NCBI GenBank assembly: GCA_900754605.1
Contig: CAAEDK010000016.1
Location: 1 to 14,126, forward strand
Direction of reading: 5' to 3'
Origin: an uncultured Oscillospiraceae bacterium
GTDB lineage: Bacteria > Bacillota_A > Clostridia > Oscillospirales > Oscillospiraceae
DNA: 14,126 bases
Part shown: positions 5,839-13,437 of the stretch, one piece after another
Numbering within the stretch: position 1 is the first letter of the stretch
Layout of the letters: each line of letters opens with the position of its first letter
Made by a program: the position numbers and the translations under genes
The notes under the pieces: model-generated
Told to the model about the DNA's origin: nothing
The model's database searches: none
Seen by the model: only the letters and a program-made list of their open reading frames with translations

Positions 5839-7214
5839 AGCTGCAAGATGTGTCCTTTTCCTATACAAAAGAAGTGGGCACCCTCACCCATGTGGATCTG
5901 ACCATCCGACCGGGCGAGTGTGTCTTGCTCTGCGGCGCTTCCGGCTGCGGAAAGACCACCATCACGAAGTTGGTCAACGGCCTGATCCCGGCATTTACGG
6001 AGGACTGCACGCTGACCGGACAGGTCCTGCTCCACGGCGCGCCGGTGCGGGAACAACCTCTTTACCAGCTGGCCCGGCAGGTGGGGTCTGTTTTCCAGAA
6101 CCCCAAAAGTCAGTTTTTCAACATGGATTCCGACAGTGAGCTGGCCTTTGGCCTGGAAAATCAGGGTATGACCCGGGGTGAGATCCTCCGTCGGCTGGAT
6201 GATACCACCGACCGCCTGCATCTGAAGCGGTTGAGGGGGCGGAACATCTTCGCCATGTCGGGCGGAGAAAAGCAGCTGCTGGCCTTTGCCTCGGTCTATG
6301 CCATGGGGCCGAAGCTCTACATTCTGGATGAGCCTACGGCCAATTTGGATCGGGAAACCATCGAAAGACTCCATGATCAAATCGCATACCTGAAAAGTCG
6401 GGGACACACCATTCTCATTGCGGAGCATCGGTTGTACTTTCTGGCGGATCTCATAGATCGGGCTGTCTATCTGCGGGACGGGATCGTGGAGCGGATCTGG
6501 AGCGGAGCAGAATTCCGGCGGCTGGCTGAGACAGAACGGATCGCTCTGGGCCTTCGCACACTCACGCCTACTCAGGTGACTCTGCCGCCCTCCCGCGCCG
6601 CGGGGGAACAGGATGGACTGTCTGTGGAGGGACTGAGCTGCCGGTACAAGCGGGAGCCGCCGGTATTTCAAAACCTTTCCTTCTCCGCCCGCCCGGGAGA
6701 GGTGCTGGCCGTCACGGGTGACAATGGCGTGGGAAAAAGCACCCTTTCCCGCTGCTTGTGCGGCCTGATGCGGGAGAGTGCCGGAACGATCCGCCTCAAC
6801 GGCCGCATCCTTGGTGCGAAGCAGCGACAGCGGATTGCCTACTGCGTCATGCAGGATGTAAACCATCAGCTCTTTTCCGACAGCGTATGGGGAGAGTGTC
6901 AGTTGGCTATGGAAGGACTCTCTGACCAGCGCATCCAGGAGGTGTTGGAGCGGCTCCATTTGCTTGCGTTCCGGGAAAAGCACCCTATGTCTCTCTCCGG
7001 CGGCCAGAAACAGCGTTTGGCGGTGGCTACCGCCATGCTGTCCCAAAAGCCGCTGCTGGTATTCGACGAGCCCACCAGTGGTCTGGACTATGCAAGAATG
7101 CAGGAAGTGGCCTGTTGCGCACGGGAACTGGCGGACGAGGGCCGGGTGGTTCTGGTGGTGACACATGACCGCGAATTTCTCCAGTGCGCCTGTGATCGAG
7201 TCCTGGAACTTTGA
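5832..7214 (+). CDS. ECF transporter ATPase with two fused nucleotide-binding domains
   Basis: A 460-residue soluble protein containing two complete ABC ATPase domains in tandem. Domain 1: Walker A GASGCGKTT (35-43), Q-loop near 89, signature MSGGEKQ (142-148), Walker B YILDEPT (163-169), switch His 199. Domain 2: Walker A GDNGVGKST (296-304), Q-loop near 341, signature LSGGQKQ (388-394), Walker B LVFDEPT (409-415), switch His 445. It therefore supplies both EcfA and EcfA' functions, and all catalytic residues appear intact on both sides. The start overlaps the EcfT stop by seven bases. A dedicated fused ATPase next to its own S and T genes indicates a group I (single-substrate) ECF importer rather than a shared module. 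Confidence 0.93.
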   Translation: MVELQDVSFSYTKEVGTLTHVDLTIRPGECVLLCGASGCGKTTITKLVNGLIPAFTEDCTLTGQVLLHGAPVREQPLYQLARQVGSVFQNPKSQFFNMDSDSELAFGLENQGMTRGEILRRLDDTTDRLHLKRLRGRNIFAMSGGEKQLLAFASVYAMGPKLYILDEPTANLDRETIERLHDQIAYLKSRGHTILIAEHRLYFLADLIDRAVYLRDGIVERIWSGAEFRRLAETERIALGLRTLTPTQVTLPPSRAAGEQDGLSVEGLSCRYKREPPVFQNLSFSARPGEVLAVTGDNGVGKSTLSRCLCGLMRESAGTIRLNGRILGAKQRQRIAYCVMQDVNHQLFSDSVWGECQLAMEGLSDQRIQEVLERLHLLAFREKHPMSLSGGQKQRLAVATAMLSQKPLLVFDEPTSGLDYARMQEVACCARELADEGRVVLVVTHDREFLQCACDRVLEL

Positions 7215-7232
7215 GAAAGGAGCTGAGCCGCA

Positions 7233-8213
7233 GTGGCATTTTTACAGGACAGCCAACCGGATCTGTGCCTCTTGGCCAAGAGTGGTGGGTGCAGCGTTTA
7301 TCAGCTGCGAAATGAGAGCGGCGAGGGAACCATGACCGTCTATGAGGTGTTCCCCGGCGCTACCATCCTGTATAACGATTTCCACATGGCCTATTGCGAC
7401 TCCTCTTTTGAAACCCAACAGGATCTCCTCTGCATCGACTATTGCCGGGAGGGCCGGATGGAATACGCTGTGGGCAACGATGCGTTCTCCTATGTGGAGG
7501 CAGGTGACCTGAAAGTGGATCGCCGCCTGAAGCACAAAGGATACTTTTCTCTCCCGTTGTCCCACTATCATGGCATCTCCATGTGCTTTGACCTGTCCAT
7601 GATCCCCATGGAGCTGGCTCGTCTGGCGGGAGACTATCCTTTGGATCTGGCTGCCATTCAGCGGAAATTCTGCCCGGATGCCCGGCCACGGGTCATTCAC
7701 GGAGCACCCTCGGTGGATCACATTTTTCAGGAGTTGTGTACCGTACCGGAGCGGATCAAAATGCCCTACTTTCGGGTAAAGATTCTGGAGTTGTTGCTGT
7801 ATCTCGACGCCCTGGAATTGGGAAGCGGAACGGAAAAACCATATTTTTACCGTTCCCAGGTGGAAACGGTAAAGGCCATCCGCTCCTATCTGGTGGAGCA
7901 TCTGGATCAGCATATCACGTTGGAGGCTCTGTCCAGACAGTACCAGATCCCTTTGACCACCATGAAGGCCTGCTTCAAAAGTGTATATGGCAGTCCGGTG
8001 AACACCTATATGCGGGCACTGCGGATGGATCGGGCGGCTCTGCTGCTTCGGAAAGAACCGGAGGCCAGCGTTACAGAGATCGCCGGAGCGGTGGGCTATG
8101 ACAGCTCCAGCAAATTTGCCGCGGCTTTTCGGGCGGTGAAGGGACAAACTCCGCTGGAATACCGGCGAGGCGGCGGGAATCCCGTTCTCTCTTTTCCTGA
8201 CGAAACGGAGTGA
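7233..8213 (+). CDS. AraC-family transcriptional regulator
   Basis: A 326-residue protein. Residues about 30-190 form an effector or dimerisation region I cannot assign to a known ligand domain. The C-terminus holds the two helix-turn-helix motifs of the AraC/XylS family: 'ITLEALSRQYQIPLTTMKACF' (228-248) and 'SVTEIAGAVGYDSSSKFAAAF' (279-299), closed by 'KGQTPLEYRR' (303-312). I chose the GTG at 7233 because AAAGGAG lies upstream; the next in-frame ATG is at 7332. AraC-type activators that respond to the cognate metallophore (YbtA, PchR) are known beside similar ABC importers, so this gene probably activates the flanking transporters, in particular the pair beginning at 8313 (inference). It lies 18 bases after the ATPase gene. 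Confidence 0.9.
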   Translation: MAFLQDSQPDLCLLAKSGGCSVYQLRNESGEGTMTVYEVFPGATILYNDFHMAYCDSSFETQQDLLCIDYCREGRMEYAVGNDAFSYVEAGDLKVDRRLKHKGYFSLPLSHYHGISMCFDLSMIPMELARLAGDYPLDLAAIQRKFCPDARPRVIHGAPSVDHIFQELCTVPERIKMPYFRVKILELLLYLDALELGSGTEKPYFYRSQVETVKAIRSYLVEHLDQHITLEALSRQYQIPLTTMKACFKSVYGSPVNTYMRALRMDRAALLLRKEPEASVTEIAGAVGYDSSSKFAAAFRAVKGQTPLEYRRGGGNPVLSFPDETE

Positions 8214-8252
8214 CGCTGGCTGTGCGGAGCGGCAAGCACGGGTAAGAACCGA

Positions 8253-8258
8253 TACAAT
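8253..8258 (+). promoter_or_regulatory. Possible activator-dependent -10 box (TACAAT)
   Basis: TACAAT matches the sigma-A -10 consensus at five of six bases, but no good -35 hexamer lies 16-18 bases upstream. This is the usual layout of an activator-dependent promoter, and an AraC-type regulator is encoded just upstream. Its last bases overlap the left arm of the following hairpin. Confidence 0.3.
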
Positions 8259-8297
8259 AGGGCATGGTGAGAGATGTCTCACCATGCCCTATTTTTT
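8256..8297 (+). terminator. Strong intrinsic terminator between the AraC gene and the ABC pair
   Basis: A 17-bp perfect stem, AATAGGGCATGGTGAGA (8256-8272) with TCTCACCATGCCCTATT (8277-8293), closes a GATG loop and runs into TTTTTT (8292-8297). The ribosome binding site of the next gene (GAAAGGAG, 8298-8305) follows immediately. It should stop most transcription from the ECF-AraC unit and so separate the expression of the ABC pair. Confidence 0.88.
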
Positions 8298-8312
8298 GAA
8301 AGGAGTGGTTTT

Positions 8313-10070
8313 GTGAAACAACGCAGCTGGCTGGCCATCCTGCTCTCCTTTGCCGGTCCCTGCCGGGGAAAGCTGGTCTTGTCTGTTATATGCGCAATTA
8401 TCAGCGTGGTGGGGGGCTTTGTGCCGTATCTGGGGGTCTATGAGATCCTTCGCCTGTTTATCCATCAGTCGGCCTCCGGAACGGAGCTTCTCCGATGGGC
8501 TGGAGTGTGTCTGGCGGGATATACGGTCAAGGTGGCTTTTTACGCCTTTTCTACTATGCTGGCTCATGTGTCTGCCTACACCATTTTGGAGGGCCTGCGC
8601 CGTCAAGTGGCCCATAAGCTGATGCACGCCCCCTTGGGGAGTGTGCTGTCGAAGCCCGTCGGTTCCCTCAAAAGCACCATCGTGGATCGGATCGAGGACA
8701 TTGAGCCGCCGCTGGCCCACATGATACCGGAATTGAGTTCCAATGTGCTGCTGCCTATCGTGGTGGTGATCGCCCTCTTTGCCATGGATTGGCGGATGGG
8801 CCTTGCCTCCCTTGCTACGATTCCGGCCGCGCTGATCCCCATGGCGGCGAGCCTGCGGACCTACAACGAAAAGTATGCCGCCTATATGGCAGCCAATGCT
8901 CAGGTCAACAGTATCATCGTGGAGTATGTAGAGGGCATCGAGGTGGTAAAGGCTTTCAACCAGAGCGGTGCCTCCTATGAGAAATTCGTCCGGGCAGTGA
9001 CCAGTTTCCGTGACTTCACGCTGGATTGGTTCCGCTGCACCTGGAAGTCCATGAACCTGTGCCTGTCTATCCTGCCTACCACGCTGCTGGCCACCCTGCC
9101 AGTTGGGATCGCCCTGTATCAGACCGGCGTCCTGGACCCGGCCCGGCTGGCTCTGTGCTTGATGCTGGTGCTGGGTATCGTGTCCCCGCTGGTGCAGGCT
9201 GCAGCCTTTCTCAATTCCATGAAGAGCATGGAATTTGCCGTCCGGGACACTCGGCATCTGCTGGATCTGGAGGAGCTGCCCGAGGCGTCCGAGCCCGCCC
9301 GCCTCTCCAGCAGCGGTATCACTTTGCGGGATGTGTCCTTCTCGTATAGCGGGAAAGAAGAGGACACTGTGCTGCGTCACATTGATTTGGAACTTCCCGC
9401 CGGCACCTTCACCGCTCTGGTGGGTCCCTCCGGTGGCGGCAAATCTACAGCAGCCCGGCTTATCGCTCGGTTCTGGGATGTGACGGATGGCTGCATTGCC
9501 ATAGGCGGTGTGGATATTCGGAATCTCACACTGAAGCAGCTGGCGGATCAGGTCAGTTTCGTGACACAGGACAATTTCCTCTTTGACTGCTCTCTGAAAG
9601 AAAACATTCGATTGGGGAAGCCGGACGCCACGGAGGAGGAAGTTTGGGCGGCTGCCCGGGCTGCTCAGTGTGAGGAGTTTTTAGGACGGCTGGAGCATGG
9701 ATGGGATACCCCAGCGGGTGAAGCGGGCAAGCAGCTCTCCGGTGGGGAGCGGCAGCGGATCGCCATCGCCCGCGCGATTCTGAAGGACGCCCCCATTGTC
9801 ATTCTGGACGAGGCCACCGCCTTTACCGATCCAGAGAATGAGGACAAGATCCAGCGTTCCCTGATGGCGCTCTCCCGGGGGAAAACGCTGCTGGTTATTG
9901 CCCACCGGCTGAGCACGATTCAGAACGCCGACCAGATCGTGGTGCTGGAGAAAGGCCGTATTGTGGACAAAGGCACACAGCCGGAGTTGCTCAGCCGATG
10001 CCCGCTATATCAAAAGCTATGGCAGGCCCATGTGGGTGCCCAGAATTGGGCAGTTGGAAAGGAGGCTTGA
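8313..10070 (+). CDS. ABC half-transporter (fused membrane and ATPase domains), YbtP/IrtA-like
   Basis: A 585-residue protein. Residues about 1-310 form a six-helix type IV ABC membrane domain. Residues about 336-575 form an ATPase domain with Walker A GPSGGGKST (371-379), Q-loop near 419, signature LSGGERQ (475-481), Walker B VILDEAT (496-502) and switch His 531. The D-loop region reads DEATAFTDPENE, resembling the DEATAFADPE form of the metallophore importers YbtP/YbtQ and IrtA/IrtB rather than the DEATSALD form of most exporters. I chose GTG 8313 for GAAAGGAG at seven bases; an earlier in-frame ATG at 8274 lies in the terminator loop. It is the first of a pair that should form a heterodimer. 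By fold alone it could be an exporter. Confidence 0.88.
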   Translation: MKQRSWLAILLSFAGPCRGKLVLSVICAIISVVGGFVPYLGVYEILRLFIHQSASGTELLRWAGVCLAGYTVKVAFYAFSTMLAHVSAYTILEGLRRQVAHKLMHAPLGSVLSKPVGSLKSTIVDRIEDIEPPLAHMIPELSSNVLLPIVVVIALFAMDWRMGLASLATIPAALIPMAASLRTYNEKYAAYMAANAQVNSIIVEYVEGIEVVKAFNQSGASYEKFVRAVTSFRDFTLDWFRCTWKSMNLCLSILPTTLLATLPVGIALYQTGVLDPARLALCLMLVLGIVSPLVQAAAFLNSMKSMEFAVRDTRHLLDLEELPEASEPARLSSSGITLRDVSFSYSGKEEDTVLRHIDLELPAGTFTALVGPSGGGKSTAARLIARFWDVTDGCIAIGGVDIRNLTLKQLADQVSFVTQDNFLFDCSLKENIRLGKPDATEEEVWAAARAAQCEEFLGRLEHGWDTPAGEAGKQLSGGERQRIAIARAILKDAPIVILDEATAFTDPENEDKIQRSLMALSRGKTLLVIAHRLSTIQNADQIVVLEKGRIVDKGTQPELLSRCPLYQKLWQAHVGAQNWAVGKEA

Positions 10071-10072
10071 CG

Positions 10073-11818
10073 ATGTTTCAGAGTATGAATCGGATTCTGC
10101 GTTGGACAAAGGGGTACCACAGACGGCTGTATCTCGGAAGCCTCTGTTCGTTTCTTGCCACCTGGGCCGCCGCCGGGCCGGTGATGCTGGCGGCCTGGGC
10201 CCTTGGGCTGGTCATCGAGAGTGCCCAGGAGGGGACGGCGCTGGACGCCAAGCTCCCCTGGCTGTGCCTGGGCGGGATCATCCTGTTGATCCTTTTGCGC
10301 TTCGTGTGTGCTTACTGGAAAAACCGGCTCCAGGAGAGTATCGGAACAGAGCGAGCGGCGCAGCAGAGACTGGAACTTGGTGACCTGCTCAAACGGGTTT
10401 CCTTGGGGTATTTCTCCAAGAATAACCTGGGCGACATTCTGGCTGCTCTGACTACGGAACTGAGTACCCTGGAGTTGCAAAGCATGAAAATGGTGGATGC
10501 AGTCATCAACGGCTATCTGCAGGTACTGGTCATCGTTTTGTGCATGGCGTTCTTCTGCCCGGAGGCGGCGCTGGTGGCAGTGGTGGGCGTGCTGCTGTCC
10601 GCCTTTGCCCTCCGCGGCATCGGGCGGCAGAGTGCCCGCACCGCTCCGGTGGGACATCGGGCCCAAGAGGCATTGTCCGGGGCGGCCATTGAGTACATCC
10701 ATGGCCTTTCGGTGGTCAAATCCTTTGGCCAGGAGGGGGTGTCCTCCCAGCGTTTTTTTGAGGCATGCCGGGCCAATAAGGACATCCGTATCAAAAATGA
10801 GTTTGGCTTTGTGCCCTGGAACTGCCTGCACCTGTTTTCTCTGAAGGCCGCAGCTGTTGGCCTGGTGCTCACCGCCGGCTGGCAGACTATGAACGGAACC
10901 TTGGAGCTGCCGGTGCTCCTGATGGCTGCCATGTTTTCCTTCACGATCTTCGGCAGTGTGGAGTCCATCAACGACGCCGCCCACATCCTTTCTGTCACGG
11001 ACTCGGTGCTGGACCGTCTGGAAGAACTGGAGGGAACGGAACTGCCGGATCAGGATGGGAAAGACATCTCTTTGGAGCATTACGACATCTGCTTCGACCA
11101 TGTCTCCTTCGGTTACGGAACACGGGAGGTGATCCACAATGTTTCCTTCCAGCTGCCGCAAAACAGCGCCACCGCCATTGTAGGGCCGTCCGGCAGCGGG
11201 AAGAGCACCCTCTGCGCACTGCTGGCCCGGTTTTATGATGTGGATCAGGGACGCATCACCGTGGGCGGCTATGACATCCGGAAGATGACCTGCGACAGCC
11301 TTTTGCGCAACATTGCTATGGTATTTCAGAATGTGTATCTGTTCCACGACACCATCCGCAATAACATCCGTTTTGGCCGTCCGGATGCTGCCGAGGAGGA
11401 TGTGATCGCTGCAGCTAAAGCGGCCCGCTGCCATGACTTTATCATGGCGCTGCCCCAAGGGTATGACACCATAGTGGGAGAGGGCGGTTCCAACCTTTCC
11501 GGCGGAGAAAAGCAGCGCATTTCCATTGCCCGGTGTCTGCTGAAAGATGCCCCCATCATCATTCTCGATGAGGCCACCGCCAGCGTGGACCCGGAGAATG
11601 AGCATGAGATCCAGGAGGCGCTCTCTGCTCTGGTGCGGGGAAAGACCATCATCACCATCGCCCACCGTCTGGCTACAATCCAAAACGCAGACCGGATTTT
11701 AGTGGTGGAGGATGGCCGCATTGCTCAGCAGGGCACCCATCAGGAGCTGATGAGCCAGGAGGGAATTTACCGGAACTTTATCGAGATCCGACAGCGGGCT
11801 GAGGGCTGGCGGATATAA
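10073..11818 (+). CDS. ABC half-transporter (fused membrane and ATPase domains), YbtQ/IrtB-like
   Basis: A 581-residue partner of the preceding protein. The membrane domain spans about residues 1-310 and the ATPase domain about 336-575, with Walker A GPSGSGKST (371-379), Q-loop near 419, signature LSGGEKQ (475-481), Walker B IILDEAT (496-502) and switch His 531. Its D-loop segment is DEATASVDPENE, more like a standard exporter than its partner's. Motif positions match the partner's almost residue for residue, as expected for a heterodimer derived from an old duplication. ATG 10073 begins two bases after the upstream stop and has AAAGGAGG before it, so the two proteins should be co-translated. 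The gene ends at a strong terminator. Confidence 0.9.
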   Translation: MFQSMNRILRWTKGYHRRLYLGSLCSFLATWAAAGPVMLAAWALGLVIESAQEGTALDAKLPWLCLGGIILLILLRFVCAYWKNRLQESIGTERAAQQRLELGDLLKRVSLGYFSKNNLGDILAALTTELSTLELQSMKMVDAVINGYLQVLVIVLCMAFFCPEAALVAVVGVLLSAFALRGIGRQSARTAPVGHRAQEALSGAAIEYIHGLSVVKSFGQEGVSSQRFFEACRANKDIRIKNEFGFVPWNCLHLFSLKAAAVGLVLTAGWQTMNGTLELPVLLMAAMFSFTIFGSVESINDAAHILSVTDSVLDRLEELEGTELPDQDGKDISLEHYDICFDHVSFGYGTREVIHNVSFQLPQNSATAIVGPSGSGKSTLCALLARFYDVDQGRITVGGYDIRKMTCDSLLRNIAMVFQNVYLFHDTIRNNIRFGRPDAAEEDVIAAAKAARCHDFIMALPQGYDTIVGEGGSNLSGGEKQRISIARCLLKDAPIIILDEATASVDPENEHEIQEALSALVRGKTIITIAHRLATIQNADRILVVEDGRIAQQGTHQELMSQEGIYRNFIEIRQRAEGWRI

Positions 11819-11822
11819 AATA

Positions 11823-11863
11823 AGTATGTGGGGAGGCAGATATGCCTCCCCACATACTGTTTT
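11823..11863 (+). terminator. Intrinsic terminator ending the transporter unit
   Basis: A perfect 16-bp stem, AGTATGTGGGGAGGCA (11823-11838) with TGCCTCCCCACATACT (11843-11858), with a GATA loop, is followed by GTTTT. It begins four bases after the stop codon of the last ABC gene. The 140 bases that follow, to 12000, hold no gene I can support. Confidence 0.88.
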
Positions 11864-11999
11864 GGAATGATTCTTTGGATTTTGGCTTTGTATCACTTTC
11901 GCTTTCCCAAACCCTTGTTTTTTGCTTCGCCAATATTACGCTGGAAAGGACGGAAACTACCCGCAAAATCAGTATATTCAAAAAATAAATATATAAGAT

Positions 12000-12047
12000 A
12001 AACAGCACCGGGGGCGATATCTTTTGGCCCTGTTCCCGGTGCTGTTT
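12000..12047 (-). terminator. Probable terminator of the two-component system, possibly bidirectional
   Basis: AAACAGCACCGGG (12000-12012) and CCCGGTGCTGTTT (12035-12047) form a 13-bp perfect stem with a 22-base loop. On the minus strand it lies 27 bases after the kinase stop and is followed by an AT-rich run with many T residues. On the plus strand the stem ends in TTT and then an AT-rich stretch, so it may also catch transcripts arriving from the left. Confidence 0.7.
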
Positions 12048-12074
12048 GTAAATTATTTTGGTGTTTATTTATCA

Positions 12075-13433
12075 TCAACAAGGGAAAGTCAATGTTGCAC
12101 TGCACCCATGTGGTAGGACGGATGCAATCGCAAAAGTCCCATGATGTGCTATAGCGACTTGCCCAACAATCAGTAACCCAAGCCCATGTCTTAAGTCAAG
12201 CCGTTCATCTGTGCTTTCCATATAATGAGGCTTTTCTTCCAGCTCTTGCAGCTTTTCCGCAGACAGACCCGTTCCGTTGTCCGTAACCGCCAAGATAAGC
12301 TGATTTTGTGATGCTGCAAGAGAAAGACAGATTTCACAGCCTTTTGGGTTGTGTTTCATGCTGTTCTGGACAAGGTTGTTTACAGACCGTGAAATCAATC
12401 TGGCATCACATTCCAACACAGCATTTTCGGCGTCGGGAGCAATTTCAATTTCAATGTTGTAGCTATCAGAAATTCCCGTATTCAACAGATCTGCTACATA
12501 GGAGCGCAGCAGTTTAGATAGGCGAACCCCCTCTTTATGAAGCGGCTGCATCTCATATTCCAACTGCGATACTAAATTCAAATCCTGTACCAGCTCTTTG
12601 ATTTTTACACTTTGCTTCCGTACTATTTCCGCCTGTTCACGGATGCTCTTGCTGGCAGCTTTACTTTCTGCAATACGGCCCGCATACCCCATAATCATGG
12701 AGAGCGGTGTGCGAATGTCATGGGAAACGCCGCTGATCCAGTTCGCCCGTGCTTCATTTTGCCTATTCAAAATGGAAGAAGCCTTGTTTACGCTACTTGC
12801 AATTTCCGACAGTTCTCCGCTGATATGAAGTGAAACCGGCTTTCCGTCTGCAAGAGTTTCCACAGCGGACACAATCGGTTCGGTATTGTGAATGATTCTG
12901 CGTTTGGAAAAGTAATAGGCTAAAAAGAGGCACAGCACATCCAATCCCAGCATCCCCACTACAAAGAGAGGAAGCCGTCGAAGCGCCGCAATGGAATAGT
13001 AATTGCTGGTGAGTTTTGTATAGCTGTCTGTGGGATAGCCCAACACCAACAGCCCATCATCGGTGTTCCAAACAAAAACCGGGTAATCCTCAATATATCC
13101 TTTTGAAAATAGTGCAACATCTTGAATGGTGTAACTTTCCGGCACATTGTCCGGCAAATCAACCGACCAATAACATTGTCCATCTGCGTCCAGGTAGATT
13201 GCCCAAATATGATTCTGCCGGAGCTTTTGCACCGCATCATCCGACAATTGTTCCGGCGTGGCGGCAGCAGCAGTCATTTCCAACATGGATTGCGGGGATG
13301 AATCTCCATAATCCTCGGTCACAATCTTTTGAAATGTCAGGCCGAATACCACCGCGTTAAGGAACAGCAATATCAGAATAAAGGCAGCGAACGACACAAG
13401 ATATTTAGATATATAACTTCCGAATGATCTCAT
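12075..13433 (-). CDS. Sensor histidine kinase of a two-component system
   Basis: A 452-residue membrane kinase. TM1 is about residues 9-33 and TM2 about 154-174, with an extracellular sensor region of about 120 residues between them. A HAMP-like linker follows. The H-box is 'GVSHDIRTPLSMIMGYAGRI' (His 238 phosphorylated), the N-box 'VNNLVQNSMKHNP' (351-363), the G1 box 'VTDNGTG' (383-389) and the G2 box 'HGLGLLI' (416-422), so it is a complete HisKA-HATPase_c enzyme. It begins four bases after the response regulator stop, with GGAAG upstream, so the two are co-expressed. No target gene is in the window on this strand. The signal is unknown; the extracellular domain resembles nothing I can name. 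The region is visibly more AT-rich than the transporter locus. Confidence 0.92.
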   Translation of the reverse strand: MRSFGSYISKYLVSFAAFILILLFLNAVVFGLTFQKIVTEDYGDSSPQSMLEMTAAAATPEQLSDDAVQKLRQNHIWAIYLDADGQCYWSVDLPDNVPESYTIQDVALFSKGYIEDYPVFVWNTDDGLLVLGYPTDSYTKLTSNYYSIAALRRLPLFVVGMLGLDVLCLFLAYYFSKRRIIHNTEPIVSAVETLADGKPVSLHISGELSEIASSVNKASSILNRQNEARANWISGVSHDIRTPLSMIMGYAGRIAESKAASKSIREQAEIVRKQSVKIKELVQDLNLVSQLEYEMQPLHKEGVRLSKLLRSYVADLLNTGISDSYNIEIEIAPDAENAVLECDARLISRSVNNLVQNSMKHNPKGCEICLSLAASQNQLILAVTDNGTGLSAEKLQELEEKPHYMESTDERLDLRHGLGLLIVGQVAIAHHGTFAIASVLPHGCSATLTFPC

Positions 13434-13437
13434 GGCT

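Noticed and set aside
5577..7166. Minus-strand open frame of 529 codons opposite the ECF genes
   Set aside because: Its translation has no recognisable domain and is low in complexity, and the opposite strand encodes EcfT and an ABC ATPase with all motifs intact. It is a shadow of GC-rich coding sequence.
10010..11683. Minus-strand open frame of 557 codons opposite the second ABC gene
   Set aside because: Same reasoning: no motifs, Gln/His/Gly-rich translation, and a complete ABC half-transporter on the plus strand.
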